From the NCBI RefSeq assembly GCF_022347545.1, contig NZ_JAKREW010000014.1, forward strand, positions 61,041-125,040: DNA of 64,000 nt, written 5' to 3'. The stretch is from Terribium retamae. Lineage in GTDB: Bacteria > Pseudomonadota > Alphaproteobacteria > Rhizobiales > Rhizobiaceae. Under the pieces are notes generated by a model. That model was not told the origin of the DNA, did not search any database, and saw only the letters and a program-made list of their open reading frames with translations. How positions within the stretch are numbered: position 1 is the first letter of the stretch; every line of letters begins with the position of its first letter. Below, one piece after another: positions 8,075-15,878 of this stretch. Made by a program: the position numbers and the translations under genes.

Positions 8075-9142
8075 CTACTGCAACTTGATCTTCTGGCCGG
8101 GCGTCAGGCTATTCACACCGGCGGTCACCACGCGGGTTCCGGCGTCCAGCCCGTCCGCTACGGTGAAGGTACCGTTGGTGCGGGCGGCCACCTGGATATC
8201 TTTCGGGGCGACGCTGGCTGTCTTCTCGTCGACGATCCAGACTTGCGTCTTGCCATCCTTCTCCAGCAGCGCGGACAGCGGCAGCTCGATCGCCGGCTTG
8301 AGTGTCGTGGCCCGCGTGACGGTTACGGTCGAGCCGATGCGGAAGGCGTCGGACGGATCGACAAGGGACAACCTGACGCGGCGGCTGCGCGTGGAATCGT
8401 CGGATTGCGGTGCCATTTCCCGCAGCCTGGCCTGGGTCTTGATCGACGGCAGCGACTGCAACGAAACCTCGAACGGTGCATCCGCGGCAAGGTCGCCGGT
8501 CAGCCAGTCTGGAATATCAACCACTGCCTCGCGTGCGTCGGCGCGTGCTACGGTGACGACCATCTGCCCGGGTGAGACGGTCTGTCCGACCTCTGCGCCG
8601 ACCGCGGTCACGACTCCATCGAAATCCGAGAAAAGGCGGGCATAGCCAAGCTGTTCCTCCGATTTGGCAAGCGAAGCACGGGCGCGTTCGACATTGGCAT
8701 TGGCCGCCAGCTTTGCCTGCTGGGCCGCGTCATAGACCGCCTGCGAGGCGTTCTTGGAAGCCAAAAGCTGCCGCATGCGCTCTTCGCTGGCATTGGCATT
8801 GGCGGCTTGCGCCTCCGCGTTGGAGAGCTCGGCCTTGGCGGCCTGAACGGAAAGATCGAGTGCGGTCGGGTCGAGTGCTGCAAGCGTCGTGCCTTTCGAC
8901 ACCGTGTCGCCGACATCGACATCGCGCGCGACCACGCGGCCGAGCAGGCGAAAGGAAAGAGCGGCGCTGTAGCGTGGCTCGATCGTGCCGGCGAAGCCGA
9001 AAGTCTGAGCCGCGCGTGGCTGAACCACGACGGACAGAACCGGCCGCGGCGCTTCTTCCGGCTGTTTGTCGCCGGTCTTCTGGGAGCAGGCCGTCAGCAA
9101 CGCGGCGGTTGGCAAGGCGACGAAGAGCAGGAGGCGTCTCAT
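8075..9142 (-). CDS. RND efflux periplasmic adaptor subunit (second of two)
   Basis: A 355-residue membrane-fusion protein. The start at 9142 gives a lipoprotein signal, MRRLLLFVALPTAALLTAC, and overlaps the upstream adaptor stop by 4 bp (ATGA); a longer frame upstream is a shadow of the first adaptor gene. The order of domains is typical: first lipoyl half (TIEPRYSAALSFRLLGRVV), a coiled-coil hairpin rich in Ala/Gln/Glu (about 85-155), second lipoyl half, then beta-barrel and membrane-proximal domains. It bridges the RND pump and an outer-membrane channel. It differs clearly in sequence from the other adaptor in the operon, so the two are not a recent tandem copy. Confidence 0.93.
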   Translation of the reverse strand: MRRLLLFVALPTAALLTACSQKTGDKQPEEAPRPVLSVVVQPRAAQTFGFAGTIEPRYSAALSFRLLGRVVARDVDVGDTVSKGTTLAALDPTALDLSVQAAKAELSNAEAQAANANASEERMRQLLASKNASQAVYDAAQQAKLAANANVERARASLAKSEEQLGYARLFSDFDGVVTAVGAEVGQTVSPGQMVVTVARADAREAVVDIPDWLTGDLAADAPFEVSLQSLPSIKTQARLREMAPQSDDSTRSRRVRLSLVDPSDAFRIGSTVTVTRATTLKPAIELPLSALLEKDGKTQVWIVDEKTASVAPKDIQVAARTNGTFTVADGLDAGTRVVTAGVNSLTPGQKIKLQ

Positions 9143-10284
9143 TTTGCCGTCTCCGCGGTTTCGACGACGAGGCCGGGACTGAGCAACTGGCCGCCGGCGG
9201 TGACGACCGTCTGGCCTGCCTTCACCCCTTCGCCGATGACGACAGTGGCGGTGCCATAGGCAAGCACGGTGACGGGCGCGATGGTTACTGCCTTGCTGGC
9301 CGGGTCGACCACCCATACCGCGGGTTTGCCGTCGCTGGAGGTCAGCGCCTGCCAGGGCAATGTCACCGCTTGGCCGTGCTTGCCGCTGACGCTGCCGACC
9401 ACGGCCGCGCCCAAGGGCATCGTTGGCGGCGTGTCGGGAATGGCCACCTTGACCCGCACCGATCCCGACGCCGGGTCGACCACCGGGGCTATTTCGCGCA
9501 CGGTTCCCAGTGCCGTGACTTTAGGGTCGGCAAGCAGCGCCACGGTGACAGGCGGTGGCGTGCCGCCATGCACGTCAGCGACCAGCGTTTCCTGGACGTT
9601 GAAGACGGCGTCGCGATCGCCGTCTTCGGCAACGACAAAAACGGTCTGCGCGGCCTGCACCACCTGGCCGGCCTCGATCGTGCGGGCCGTGACGATGCCG
9701 GGCGCGCCGGCGCGCAATTCAGTGAAGGAGAGATTTTCCTTGGCGTTGGCGAGCGCACTTTTCGCCGCCTCGACGCTGCCTTGCGCCACTTTCAGCGCCT
9801 GGTCTGCCTGGTCGTAGTCCCGCCGTGTCGTGTAGCCTTGGCCAAGCAGGGTCTTCTGGCGATCGAAGGCAGCGGATGCCTGCGTCAGCTGCGCTTGCGC
9901 GGCATCGAGATTTGCCTGCGCGGTACGCAAATCCGATTCCTGCTCCTGCAGGTCGATGCGGGCCAGGACCTGTCCCTTGTCGACATGGTCGCCGACTTCC
10001 ACCAACCGCTCCGCCACGCGGCCGCCGACGCGGAAAGAGAGATTGTTCAGCGTTCGCGCAGCGATGACGCCGGTCAGCGATACGGTGTCGGCGAAGTCGC
10101 TCAATTCGGCTTTCTGTGTCGCGACCAGAACCGGCAGCTTTTCGGCCTTTTTGGTTTCCTGCCGCTGACAGCCTGAGACGAGTGCTGCGGTTACGGTGGC
10201 GGCAAGGATCAAGGAGGCCATTTGTGGCATGAATGGCCGAACCCACACTGCCGTTCTCAACGGGACCGCTCGCCGTGTCACCAT
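9139..10284 (-). CDS. RND efflux periplasmic adaptor subunit (first of two)
   Basis: A 381-residue membrane-fusion protein and first gene of the efflux operon. The ATG at 10284 has a GAGGG ribosome site 5 nt upstream. An N-terminal hydrophobic stretch (ASLILAATVTAALVSGC) ends in a lipobox-like Cys. Lipoyl half-motifs (LSFRVGGRVAERLVEVGDHV), an alpha-helical hairpin with QEQESDLRTAQANLDAAQAQ, and a C-terminal barrel are all visible. Two adaptors plus one pump resembles TriABC of Pseudomonas aeruginosa, in which both adaptors are required. The operon promoter should lie in 10285-10537, divergent from gabT. Confidence 0.93.
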   Translation of the reverse strand: MVTRRAVPLRTAVWVRPFMPQMASLILAATVTAALVSGCQRQETKKAEKLPVLVATQKAELSDFADTVSLTGVIAARTLNNLSFRVGGRVAERLVEVGDHVDKGQVLARIDLQEQESDLRTAQANLDAAQAQLTQASAAFDRQKTLLGQGYTTRRDYDQADQALKVAQGSVEAAKSALANAKENLSFTELRAGAPGIVTARTIEAGQVVQAAQTVFVVAEDGDRDAVFNVQETLVADVHGGTPPPVTVALLADPKVTALGTVREIAPVVDPASGSVRVKVAIPDTPPTMPLGAAVVGSVSGKHGQAVTLPWQALTSSDGKPAVWVVDPASKAVTIAPVTVLAYGTATVVIGEGVKAGQTVVTAGGQLLSPGLVVETAETAK

Positions 10285-10537
10285 GGAATCCCTCTGCTCT
10301 GGCGCTGCCTCGACAAGAGAGGAACGCTATCGGAAGCAGGATAGCTTGTGGTCCGGATTTTGAAATAGGTCATTGATTCCGTACCGATGACGCCGCGACA
10401 ACCGCAAGAGACCGTCTTGCGCAGGCCTAACGGCTTGGGCCAAGCTGTCGGCTTGAGTTGGGCTGGAAATAAAGCCAGAAGGCTAGCCGAAAGCAGAAGA
10501 ACACAGGGGCAACGGAGCCCTCCAGGAGAGAAGCACG

Positions 10538-11812
10538 ATGAGCAACGCGACCATTTCAGCCCGCAAGAATGCCGCCATATCGCGCGGCGTCGGCATGACC
10601 ACGCAGATTTACGCCGATCGCGCCGAAAACTCCGAGATCTGGGATGTCGAAGGCCGCCGCTACATCGACTTCGCCTCTGGCATCGCGGTGGTCAACACCG
10701 GCCACCGCCACCCCAGGGTGATCGAGGCGGTCAAGGCGCAGCTCGACCACTTCACCCACACCTGCCATCAGGTTGTGCCATACGAGAATTATGTTCGCTT
10801 GGCTGAGCGCCTCAATGGTCTGCTGCCGGGCAAGTTCGACAAGAAGACCATCTTTGCCACCACGGGTGCCGAAGCGGTCGAGAACGCCGTCAAGATCGCG
10901 CGCCACGCCACCGGCCGCCAGGCGGTCGTCGCCTTCACCGGTGCATTCCATGGCCGTACCTTCATGGGCATGGCGCTGACCGGCAAGGTCCAGCCCTACA
11001 AGGCAGGCTTCGGCGCGATGCCAGGCGATGTCTTCCACGTGCCGTTCCCGGTCGCGCTGCATGGCGTCACCGCGGCGGATTCGCTGGCCGCGCTCGACAA
11101 GCTGTTCAAGGCCGACGTCGACCCGGCCCGTGTCGCTGCCATCATCGTCGAACCCGTGCAGGGTGAAGGCGGCTTCTACGAGGCGCCGCGCGATTTCGTC
11201 TCGGCGCTGCGCAAGATCTGTGACCAGCATGGCATCCTGCTGATCGCCGACGAAGTGCAGACCGGTTTTGCCCGCACCGGCAAGATGTTCGCCATGGAAC
11301 ATCACGATGTCGCGCCGGACCTCACCACGATGGCCAAGAGCCTTGCAGGCGGTTTCCCGCTTTCCGCTGTCACCGGCCGCGCGGAACTGATGGATTCGCC
11401 GAATCCCGGCGGCCTCGGCGGCACCTATGCCGGCAATCCGCTCGGCGTCGCGGCTGCCAATGCCGTGCTCGACGTGATCGAGGAAGAAAAGCTCAGCGAC
11501 CGCGCCAATACGCTCGGCTCCCGACTGAAGCAGCGGCTGGAAGCCCTGCGTGACGACGTGCCCGAGATCGTCGACATCCGTGGGCCCGGCTTCATGAACG
11601 CGGTTGAGTTCAACGATGTGAAGACCAAGCTGCCATCGGCCGAATTCGCCAACACTGTGCGGCTGAAGGCGCTGGACAAGGGCTTGATCCTGCTCACCTG
11701 CGGCGTCTACGGCAATGTCATCCGCTTCCTGGCACCGATCACCATCCAGGACAATGTCATGACGGAAGCGCTCGACATTCTCGAGGACTCGATCCGCGCC
11801 GCGCGGGCTTAG
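10538..11812 (+). CDS. gabT: 4-aminobutyrate aminotransferase (class III, PLP-dependent)
   Basis: A 424-residue class III aminotransferase. It transfers the amino group of GABA to 2-oxoglutarate, giving succinate semialdehyde and glutamate. The signature LLIADEVQTGFARTGKMFAM and the PLP-binding Lys267 in T-M-A-K-S-L-A-G-G-F are visible; length and sequence throughout fit GabT better than acetylornithine aminotransferase. A GGAGAG ribosome site precedes the ATG. It appears monocistronic: the succinate-semialdehyde dehydrogenase gene is not adjacent, and a palindromic repeat plus a rho-independent terminator follow. Some substrate breadth (5-aminovalerate) is common in this family. Confidence 0.93.
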   Translation: MSNATISARKNAAISRGVGMTTQIYADRAENSEIWDVEGRRYIDFASGIAVVNTGHRHPRVIEAVKAQLDHFTHTCHQVVPYENYVRLAERLNGLLPGKFDKKTIFATTGAEAVENAVKIARHATGRQAVVAFTGAFHGRTFMGMALTGKVQPYKAGFGAMPGDVFHVPFPVALHGVTAADSLAALDKLFKADVDPARVAAIIVEPVQGEGGFYEAPRDFVSALRKICDQHGILLIADEVQTGFARTGKMFAMEHHDVAPDLTTMAKSLAGGFPLSAVTGRAELMDSPNPGGLGGTYAGNPLGVAAANAVLDVIEEEKLSDRANTLGSRLKQRLEALRDDVPEIVDIRGPGFMNAVEFNDVKTKLPSAEFANTVRLKALDKGLILLTCGVYGNVIRFLAPITIQDNVMTEALDILEDSIRAARA

Positions 11813-11910
11813 AGCGTTTCCGTTTTCACGGAAACGCGGAACGCTCTAAGTTTTTGCTTTCGCCGCATTATTGTAACGCCAAGTGATTCCTTGGCTACAA
11901 AATGCTCTAG
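11811..11910. repeat. Rhizobial palindromic mosaic element, copy 1
   Basis: Begins at the gabT stop codon. It contains an inverted pair GCGTTTCCG (11814-11822) / CGGAAACGC (11829-11837) inside a wider AGAGCG...CGCTCT frame, and ends in TGCTCTAG. The second copy at 46331-46424 shares the GAGCGTTTCCG/CGGAAACGC core, the TTTTG-rich middle and a similar TTGCTC-type end. Such elements are common in Mesorhizobium intergenic DNA. Confidence 0.75.
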
Positions 11911-11933
11911 GTCTCGCTGATCAGCCACCGGAT

Positions 11934-11970
11934 GAGCCTTCCGGGATCGCAGGATCCGGGAGGCTCTTTT
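11934..11970 (+). terminator. Rho-independent terminator after gabT
   Basis: GAGCC (11934-11938) pairs with GGCTC (11962-11966), with further pairing inward through TCCGGGATC/GATCCGGGA allowing a small bulge, followed by TTTT. It lies just before the convergent reductase gene ends at 11987. Confidence 0.7.
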
Positions 11971-11986
11971 CGTTTGCGGCCCGTAT

Positions 11987-13243
11987 TCAGCCGGCCGCAG
12001 CGGCCGGCACGGCCTGTTGGTGCGCCGCAAGGGCGGCCTTCAGCGCATCGGGCCCGGCCTGGACCTGCTCGGTCGTCGGCGAGAAGCCGGCGCCCAGCAT
12101 CTTGCGGCCAAGCATGTGATCGGCGGGTCGGTTGATGGATTCGATCGCGATCAGCCGGTCGCCGCAGAAATGATAGACAGAAAGCTTGTTCTCGGCGGGA
12201 TCGCCCGAGACGATATGCCGGTCGCCTGCGGTGGTCAGCCCGACCATCTGCAGCTTCATGTCGCCGATATCCGACCAGAACCATGGCACGGCGGAATAGG
12301 CTTCTTCGCGACCCAGGATCGTGCGCGCGGCAAGCTTGGCCTGGTCGGTGGCGTTCTGCACCGACTCCAATCGCACATCGGTCTCCGTCGCCCAATGCCG
12401 GTAATTGGCGACGTCGCCCACGGCCAGCACTTCCGGCAGTGAGGTTCGCATCCGGTTGTCGATGCGGATGCCGTTGCCGGTGGCAATGCCTGCCGTCTCG
12501 GCCAGTTCGCTGTTCGGTACCACGCCGATGCCGACGATGACCAGTTGCGCCGCAAGCCGCTCGCCGGTCGAGGTGACGGCTGCTGATACGTGACCGTTTT
12601 CGCCTTCAAGCCTGGCAACGGTGGTTCCGGTCAGAATGCGCACGCCGCCGGCGATCAGCCGCTCATGGACATGGGCAGCGATCACCGGCGCCACGGCACG
12701 GCCGAGCACGCGGTCGGCAGCCTCGACCACGGTGACCTTGCGCCCGCCGGCGCTCAGCGTCGCTGCGATCTCCAGCCCGATGAACCCGCCGCCGAGGATG
12801 ACGGCGTCGGACGCGTTCGCACTGAGTTCGCGGATGATGCGGGCATCGTCCAGCGAGCGCAGGGAAATGACGCCCGCGAGATCGCTGCCCGGCAAGGGCA
12901 GCAACCGCGGCCGCGATCCCGTGGCCAGGATCAGCCGGTCGAAGGGGATGGTGCCGCCGCCGGCTACGTCCAGGGCGCGCGCGCCGGCATCGATGCGATC
13001 GATGCGCAGTCCTGGTCGAAGGTCGATATTGTGGCCGGAATAGAAGGTTTCGCCGCGCAACGGCTGCGGCTTGGCTTCGGTGTCCTTGATGAAGGTCTTG
13101 GATAGCGGCGGCTTGTGATAGGGCAGGTCCTTCTCGTCGCCGAGCAGGATGACCGGACCGTCATAGCCTTCCTCGCGCAGGCTGGCTGCAGCCTGAACCC
13201 CGGCATGGCCGGTTCCGACAATGACGACACCATTCTTCATCAT
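11987..13243 (-). CDS. NAD(P)/FAD-dependent oxidoreductase (ferredoxin/rubredoxin reductase type)
   Basis: A 418-residue flavoprotein of the ferredoxin-NAD(P)+ reductase group used with Rieske oxygenases and P450s. The FAD motif is VIVGTGHAGVQAAASLREEG at the N terminus; the NAD(P) motif is ILGGGFIGLEIAATLSAGG near residue 150; a second FAD contact is VLAVGDVANY near 277; a C-terminal reductase domain completes it. I start at the ATG at 13243 (SD AAGG upstream) rather than a longer frame that runs into the promoter region. No ferredoxin or oxygenase gene is adjacent, so its redox partner is unknown. Its promoter region is shared with the divergent iron operon. Confidence 0.85.
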   Translation of the reverse strand: MMKNGVVIVGTGHAGVQAAASLREEGYDGPVILLGDEKDLPYHKPPLSKTFIKDTEAKPQPLRGETFYSGHNIDLRPGLRIDRIDAGARALDVAGGGTIPFDRLILATGSRPRLLPLPGSDLAGVISLRSLDDARIIRELSANASDAVILGGGFIGLEIAATLSAGGRKVTVVEAADRVLGRAVAPVIAAHVHERLIAGGVRILTGTTVARLEGENGHVSAAVTSTGERLAAQLVIVGIGVVPNSELAETAGIATGNGIRIDNRMRTSLPEVLAVGDVANYRHWATETDVRLESVQNATDQAKLAARTILGREEAYSAVPWFWSDIGDMKLQMVGLTTAGDRHIVSGDPAENKLSVYHFCGDRLIAIESINRPADHMLGRKMLGAGFSPTTEQVQAGPDALKAALAAHQQAVPAAAAG

Positions 13244-13389
13244 AACCCGCCTTCGGATGAAATTTAGATCGATGCCGCAAGTGGCGATTGTCCGCTGCCG
13301 CCACAAGAGGCCACCTGCGGGTCGCACCCTGGACAGCCGGCTGTCAATGTCGTTGCTGGATGCAAATTTGGCGTAAACTTGATCCTTCT

Positions 13390-13410
13390 AGTTTAGAATA
13401 ATTCTAAACT
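13390..13410. promoter_or_regulatory. Irr box (iron control element, ICE)
   Basis: AGTTTAGAA-TAA-TTCTAAACT, a perfect 9-bp inverted repeat with a 3-bp centre. It contains TTTAGAA-N3-TTCTAAA, the form described for Irr-binding ICE motifs in Rhizobiales. It sits 298 bp before the imelysin ATG and 147 bp before the divergent reductase start, so it could act on either promoter; the iron genes are the expected target. Confidence 0.8.
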
Positions 13411-13707
13411 ATTGTTTTGAAAGGCTTTATTGCCGAATTGCGTTGACTTTCGCCGTTCTCGCAGCTTTATGGAAGTTCGCGCATCCCGCGCATTCCTTTG
13501 ATGTCTGGGCCTTGAACCCTTTCGATTGGAGGCAGTTTGTTGCTTTTCCCGCGCGCGCCGCGCCTTTCGGCGGTTCTCCGTTCGATCTTTCCGCGACAGG
13601 CGTCGCAGCGTCCGCATGCTCTTTTCTCACAGTTGAGCCGTCTGCTCACCGGGCCTTCGATCCCGGCGCTGTTGGCCGTTCATTGATGTCCCGGGGAGAC
13701 GTTTGAA
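13411..13707 (+). other. Long untranslated leader of the iron operon
   Basis: Nearly 300 bp separate the Irr box from the first ATG. I see no convincing gene on either strand. It contains a T-rich first part, a GGAG at 13528-13531 followed by GCGCGCG-rich sequence, and GGGGAGA just before the imelysin start as ribosome site. If transcription begins near the Irr box, the mRNA has an unusually long 5' leader. Confidence 0.5.
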
Positions 13708-15012
13708 ATGACGAACAAGAAGGTGACGGCCCGCTTCGGCGGAAAAATCGCCGCGATCACCGCCACGCTGGCGCTGACCACGGCCATTTTCGCGCTGCCG
13801 GCCAAGGCCGAGACGGATCCGAAGGCGGTCATCAAGACCTATTCCGATATTGCGCTCGCCAAATACGAGGACTCGCTGACCACCGCCAAGGCGCTGGATG
13901 TCGCCGTCGACGCACTGATCGCCAAGCCGTCGCAGGAAACGCTCGATGCTGCCCGCACGGCCTGGAAGGCGGCGCGTGTGCCTTACCAGCAGACCGAGGT
14001 CTACCGCTTCGGCAATCCGATCGTCGATGATTGGGAAGGCCGGGTGAATGCATGGCCGTTGGATGAAGGGCTGATCGACTATGTCGACAAGAGCTACGGC
14101 ACGGATTCGGATGAGAATGCGCTCTACACGGCCAATGTCATCGCAAACAAGGAAATCGAGATCGACGGCAAGAAGATCGACGCTTCCAAGCTGACCAAGG
14201 AATTCCTGTCAGGCACACTGCAGGAAGCCGGCGACATCGAGGCCAACGTTGCTACCGGCTATCACGCCATCGAATTCCTGCTCTGGGGTCAGGACCTGAA
14301 CGGAACCGGGCCGGGTGCCGGCAACCGCCCCTTCACCGACTATGACGCCAAGAACTGCACTGGCGGCAATTGTGACCGCCGCGCCGAATATCTGAAGTCG
14401 GCCAGCGACCTGCTTGTCGCCGATCTGGAAGAGATGGTCGGCAACTGGAAGGAAGGCGGCGCGGCACGCAAAGCCCTGGCCGACGGCGATCCGAAGGCCG
14501 GCATCTCCGTCATCCTGACCGGTATGGGTTCGCTCTCCTATGGGGAACTCGCGGGTGAGCGCATGAAGCTCGGTCTGCTGCTGCACGATCCGGAAGAGGA
14601 GCACGACTGCTTCTCCGACAACACCTACAACTCGCACCTCTATGATGCCGTCGGTATCCGCGATGCCTATCTGGCAAGCTACAAGCGTATCGACGGCAGC
14701 ACGGTTTCCGGTCCTTCGGTGGCCGATCTTGTCAAGGCGATCGATCCGGCACTCGACAAGGAAGTCGCGGGCAAGCTGGAAGCGAGCGTCGCCAAGATGG
14801 AAGCGATCAAGGTGCGCGCCGAAGGCGGCGAGGCCTATGACCAGCAGATCGGCGAAGGCAACAAGGACGGCAACGCCACCGTGCAGGCTGCGATCGACGC
14901 GCTGGTCGACCAGACCAAGTCGATCGAGCGCGTGGTGGCGGCGCTGAAGCTGGACGCCATCGCCTTCGAAGGCTCGGACAGCCTCGATTCGCCCGACAAG
15001 GTGTTCAAATAG
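13708..15012 (+). CDS. Imelysin family periplasmic protein (IrpA-like)
   Basis: A 434-residue exported protein with a Sec signal peptide ending in LPAKAE (about 1-35). It is of the imelysin/peptidase M75-like family, linked to iron uptake in several bacteria. The conserved G-x-H-x-x-E motif is intact as G-Y-H-A-I-E with His186 and Glu189, followed by the family's L-W-G-Q-D. A second motif region has D-D-W-E-G-R-V-N-A-W-P-L. Such proteins bind metal in the periplasm; no protease activity is established. It is the first gene behind the Irr box and shares the operon with a second imelysin, a di-haem oxidoreductase and DUF1513, a combination known from iron-regulated loci. Confidence 0.9.
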   Translation: MTNKKVTARFGGKIAAITATLALTTAIFALPAKAETDPKAVIKTYSDIALAKYEDSLTTAKALDVAVDALIAKPSQETLDAARTAWKAARVPYQQTEVYRFGNPIVDDWEGRVNAWPLDEGLIDYVDKSYGTDSDENALYTANVIANKEIEIDGKKIDASKLTKEFLSGTLQEAGDIEANVATGYHAIEFLLWGQDLNGTGPGAGNRPFTDYDAKNCTGGNCDRRAEYLKSASDLLVADLEEMVGNWKEGGAARKALADGDPKAGISVILTGMGSLSYGELAGERMKLGLLLHDPEEEHDCFSDNTYNSHLYDAVGIRDAYLASYKRIDGSTVSGPSVADLVKAIDPALDKEVAGKLEASVAKMEAIKVRAEGGEAYDQQIGEGNKDGNATVQAAIDALVDQTKSIERVVAALKLDAIAFEGSDSLDSPDKVFK

Positions 15013-15019
15013 GAGTACG

Positions 15020-15085
15020 GCACCCGCCGCAGAGGCGGGTGCGAACTGAAACCCAGAAAGCCACGCGGCGCCGGTGAGGCGCCGC
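15020..15085 (+). other. Two strong hairpins between imelysin and bfd
   Basis: GCACCCGCC (15020-15028) pairs with GGCGGGTGC (15034-15042), and GCGGCGCC (15065-15072) pairs with GGCGCCGC (15078-15085), each with a 5-nt loop. Neither has a T run, so they look more like mRNA-processing or stability elements, or partial attenuation between operon segments, than true terminators. Confidence 0.6.
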
Positions 15086-15104
15086 CAGCCATCCAGAACC
15101 GCAA

Positions 15105-15416
15105 ATGCTGATCTGTCATTGCAATATCATCACCGAAAAGGAGATCGAGCAGGCCATCATCGCCTTGCTGGATGAGGACCCATGGCAGCTTATCGTGCCG
15201 GCAAAGGTCTATCATTCGATGCGCAAGCGTGGTCGCTGTTGCGGCTGCTTCCCAAATGTGGTGGAAACGATCATTCGGGTCACCGAGAACTACCATGCCC
15301 GCTCGGAGGCGGGCGGCGTGGATGTCGTTTCACATCTGGACCGCGTCAGAGAACTGCGTGTCCAATACGGGAGCAAAACCCATGAAGGGCGAAAAACAGG
15401 TCATCGAGCGGCTTAA
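15105..15416 (+). CDS. bfd: Bacterioferritin-associated ferredoxin (Bfd-like, [2Fe-2S])
   Basis: A 103-residue protein starting M-L-I-C-H-C. The four cysteines of the [2Fe-2S] BFD domain are present as C-H-C near residue 4 and C-C-G-C near residue 45. Bfd donates electrons to the bacterioferritin haem to release stored iron. The C-terminal 35 residues past the domain are an extension compared with the ~64-residue E. coli protein. The 3' end overlaps the start of bfr by 35 bp in another frame, so both are cotranscribed. Confidence 0.9.
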   Translation: MLICHCNIITEKEIEQAIIALLDEDPWQLIVPAKVYHSMRKRGRCCGCFPNVVETIIRVTENYHARSEAGGVDVVSHLDRVRELRVQYGSKTHEGRKTGHRAA

Positions 15417-15867
15417 CGAGGCTCTTTTCCTAGAGCTCGGTGCCGTCAACCAGTACTGGGTCCACTATCGCCTGCTGGAGGACTGGGGTTACACCAAGCT
15501 CGCCAAGAAGGAGCGGGCGGAATCGATCGAGGAAATGCAGCACGCCGACAAGCTGGTGGCCCGCATCATCTTCCTCGAGGGGCATCCGAACCTGCAGTCG
15601 GTGGCGCCGCTCCGGATCGGTCAGAACGTCAAGGAAGTGCTGGAATCGGACCTCGCCGGCGAATATGACGCGCGTTCTTCCTACAAGCAGTCGCGCGAGA
15701 TCTGCTCCGATCTCGGTGATTATGTGAGCATGAAGCTGTTCGAAGAACTGCTGGCAGACGAGGAAGGCCATATCGACTTCCTCGAGACCCAACTCGACCT
15801 GCTTGCCTCGCTCGGCGAAGAAAAATACGGCCTGCTCAACGCGGATTCGGCCAACGAAGCGGAATAG
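15382..15867 (+). CDS. bfr: Bacterioferritin
   Basis: A 161-residue ferritin-like 24-mer subunit that oxidises and stores iron. Start [12 protein letters not shown] matches the family. The haem ligand Met52 is present in S-I-E-E-M-Q-H-A-D, as are the di-iron ligands Glu18, Glu51, His54, Glu94 and the E-E-G-H pair near 127-130. The frame is open further upstream inside bfd, but only the ATG at 15382 gives the conserved N terminus. Lying between two imelysin genes it links storage to uptake in a single transcription unit; in rhizobia bfr is a known Irr target. Confidence 0.96.
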   Translation: MKGEKQVIERLNEALFLELGAVNQYWVHYRLLEDWGYTKLAKKERAESIEEMQHADKLVARIIFLEGHPNLQSVAPLRIGQNVKEVLESDLAGEYDARSSYKQSREICSDLGDYVSMKLFEELLADEEGHIDFLETQLDLLASLGEEKYGLLNADSANEAE

Positions 15868-15878
15868 GACATGCGCGC

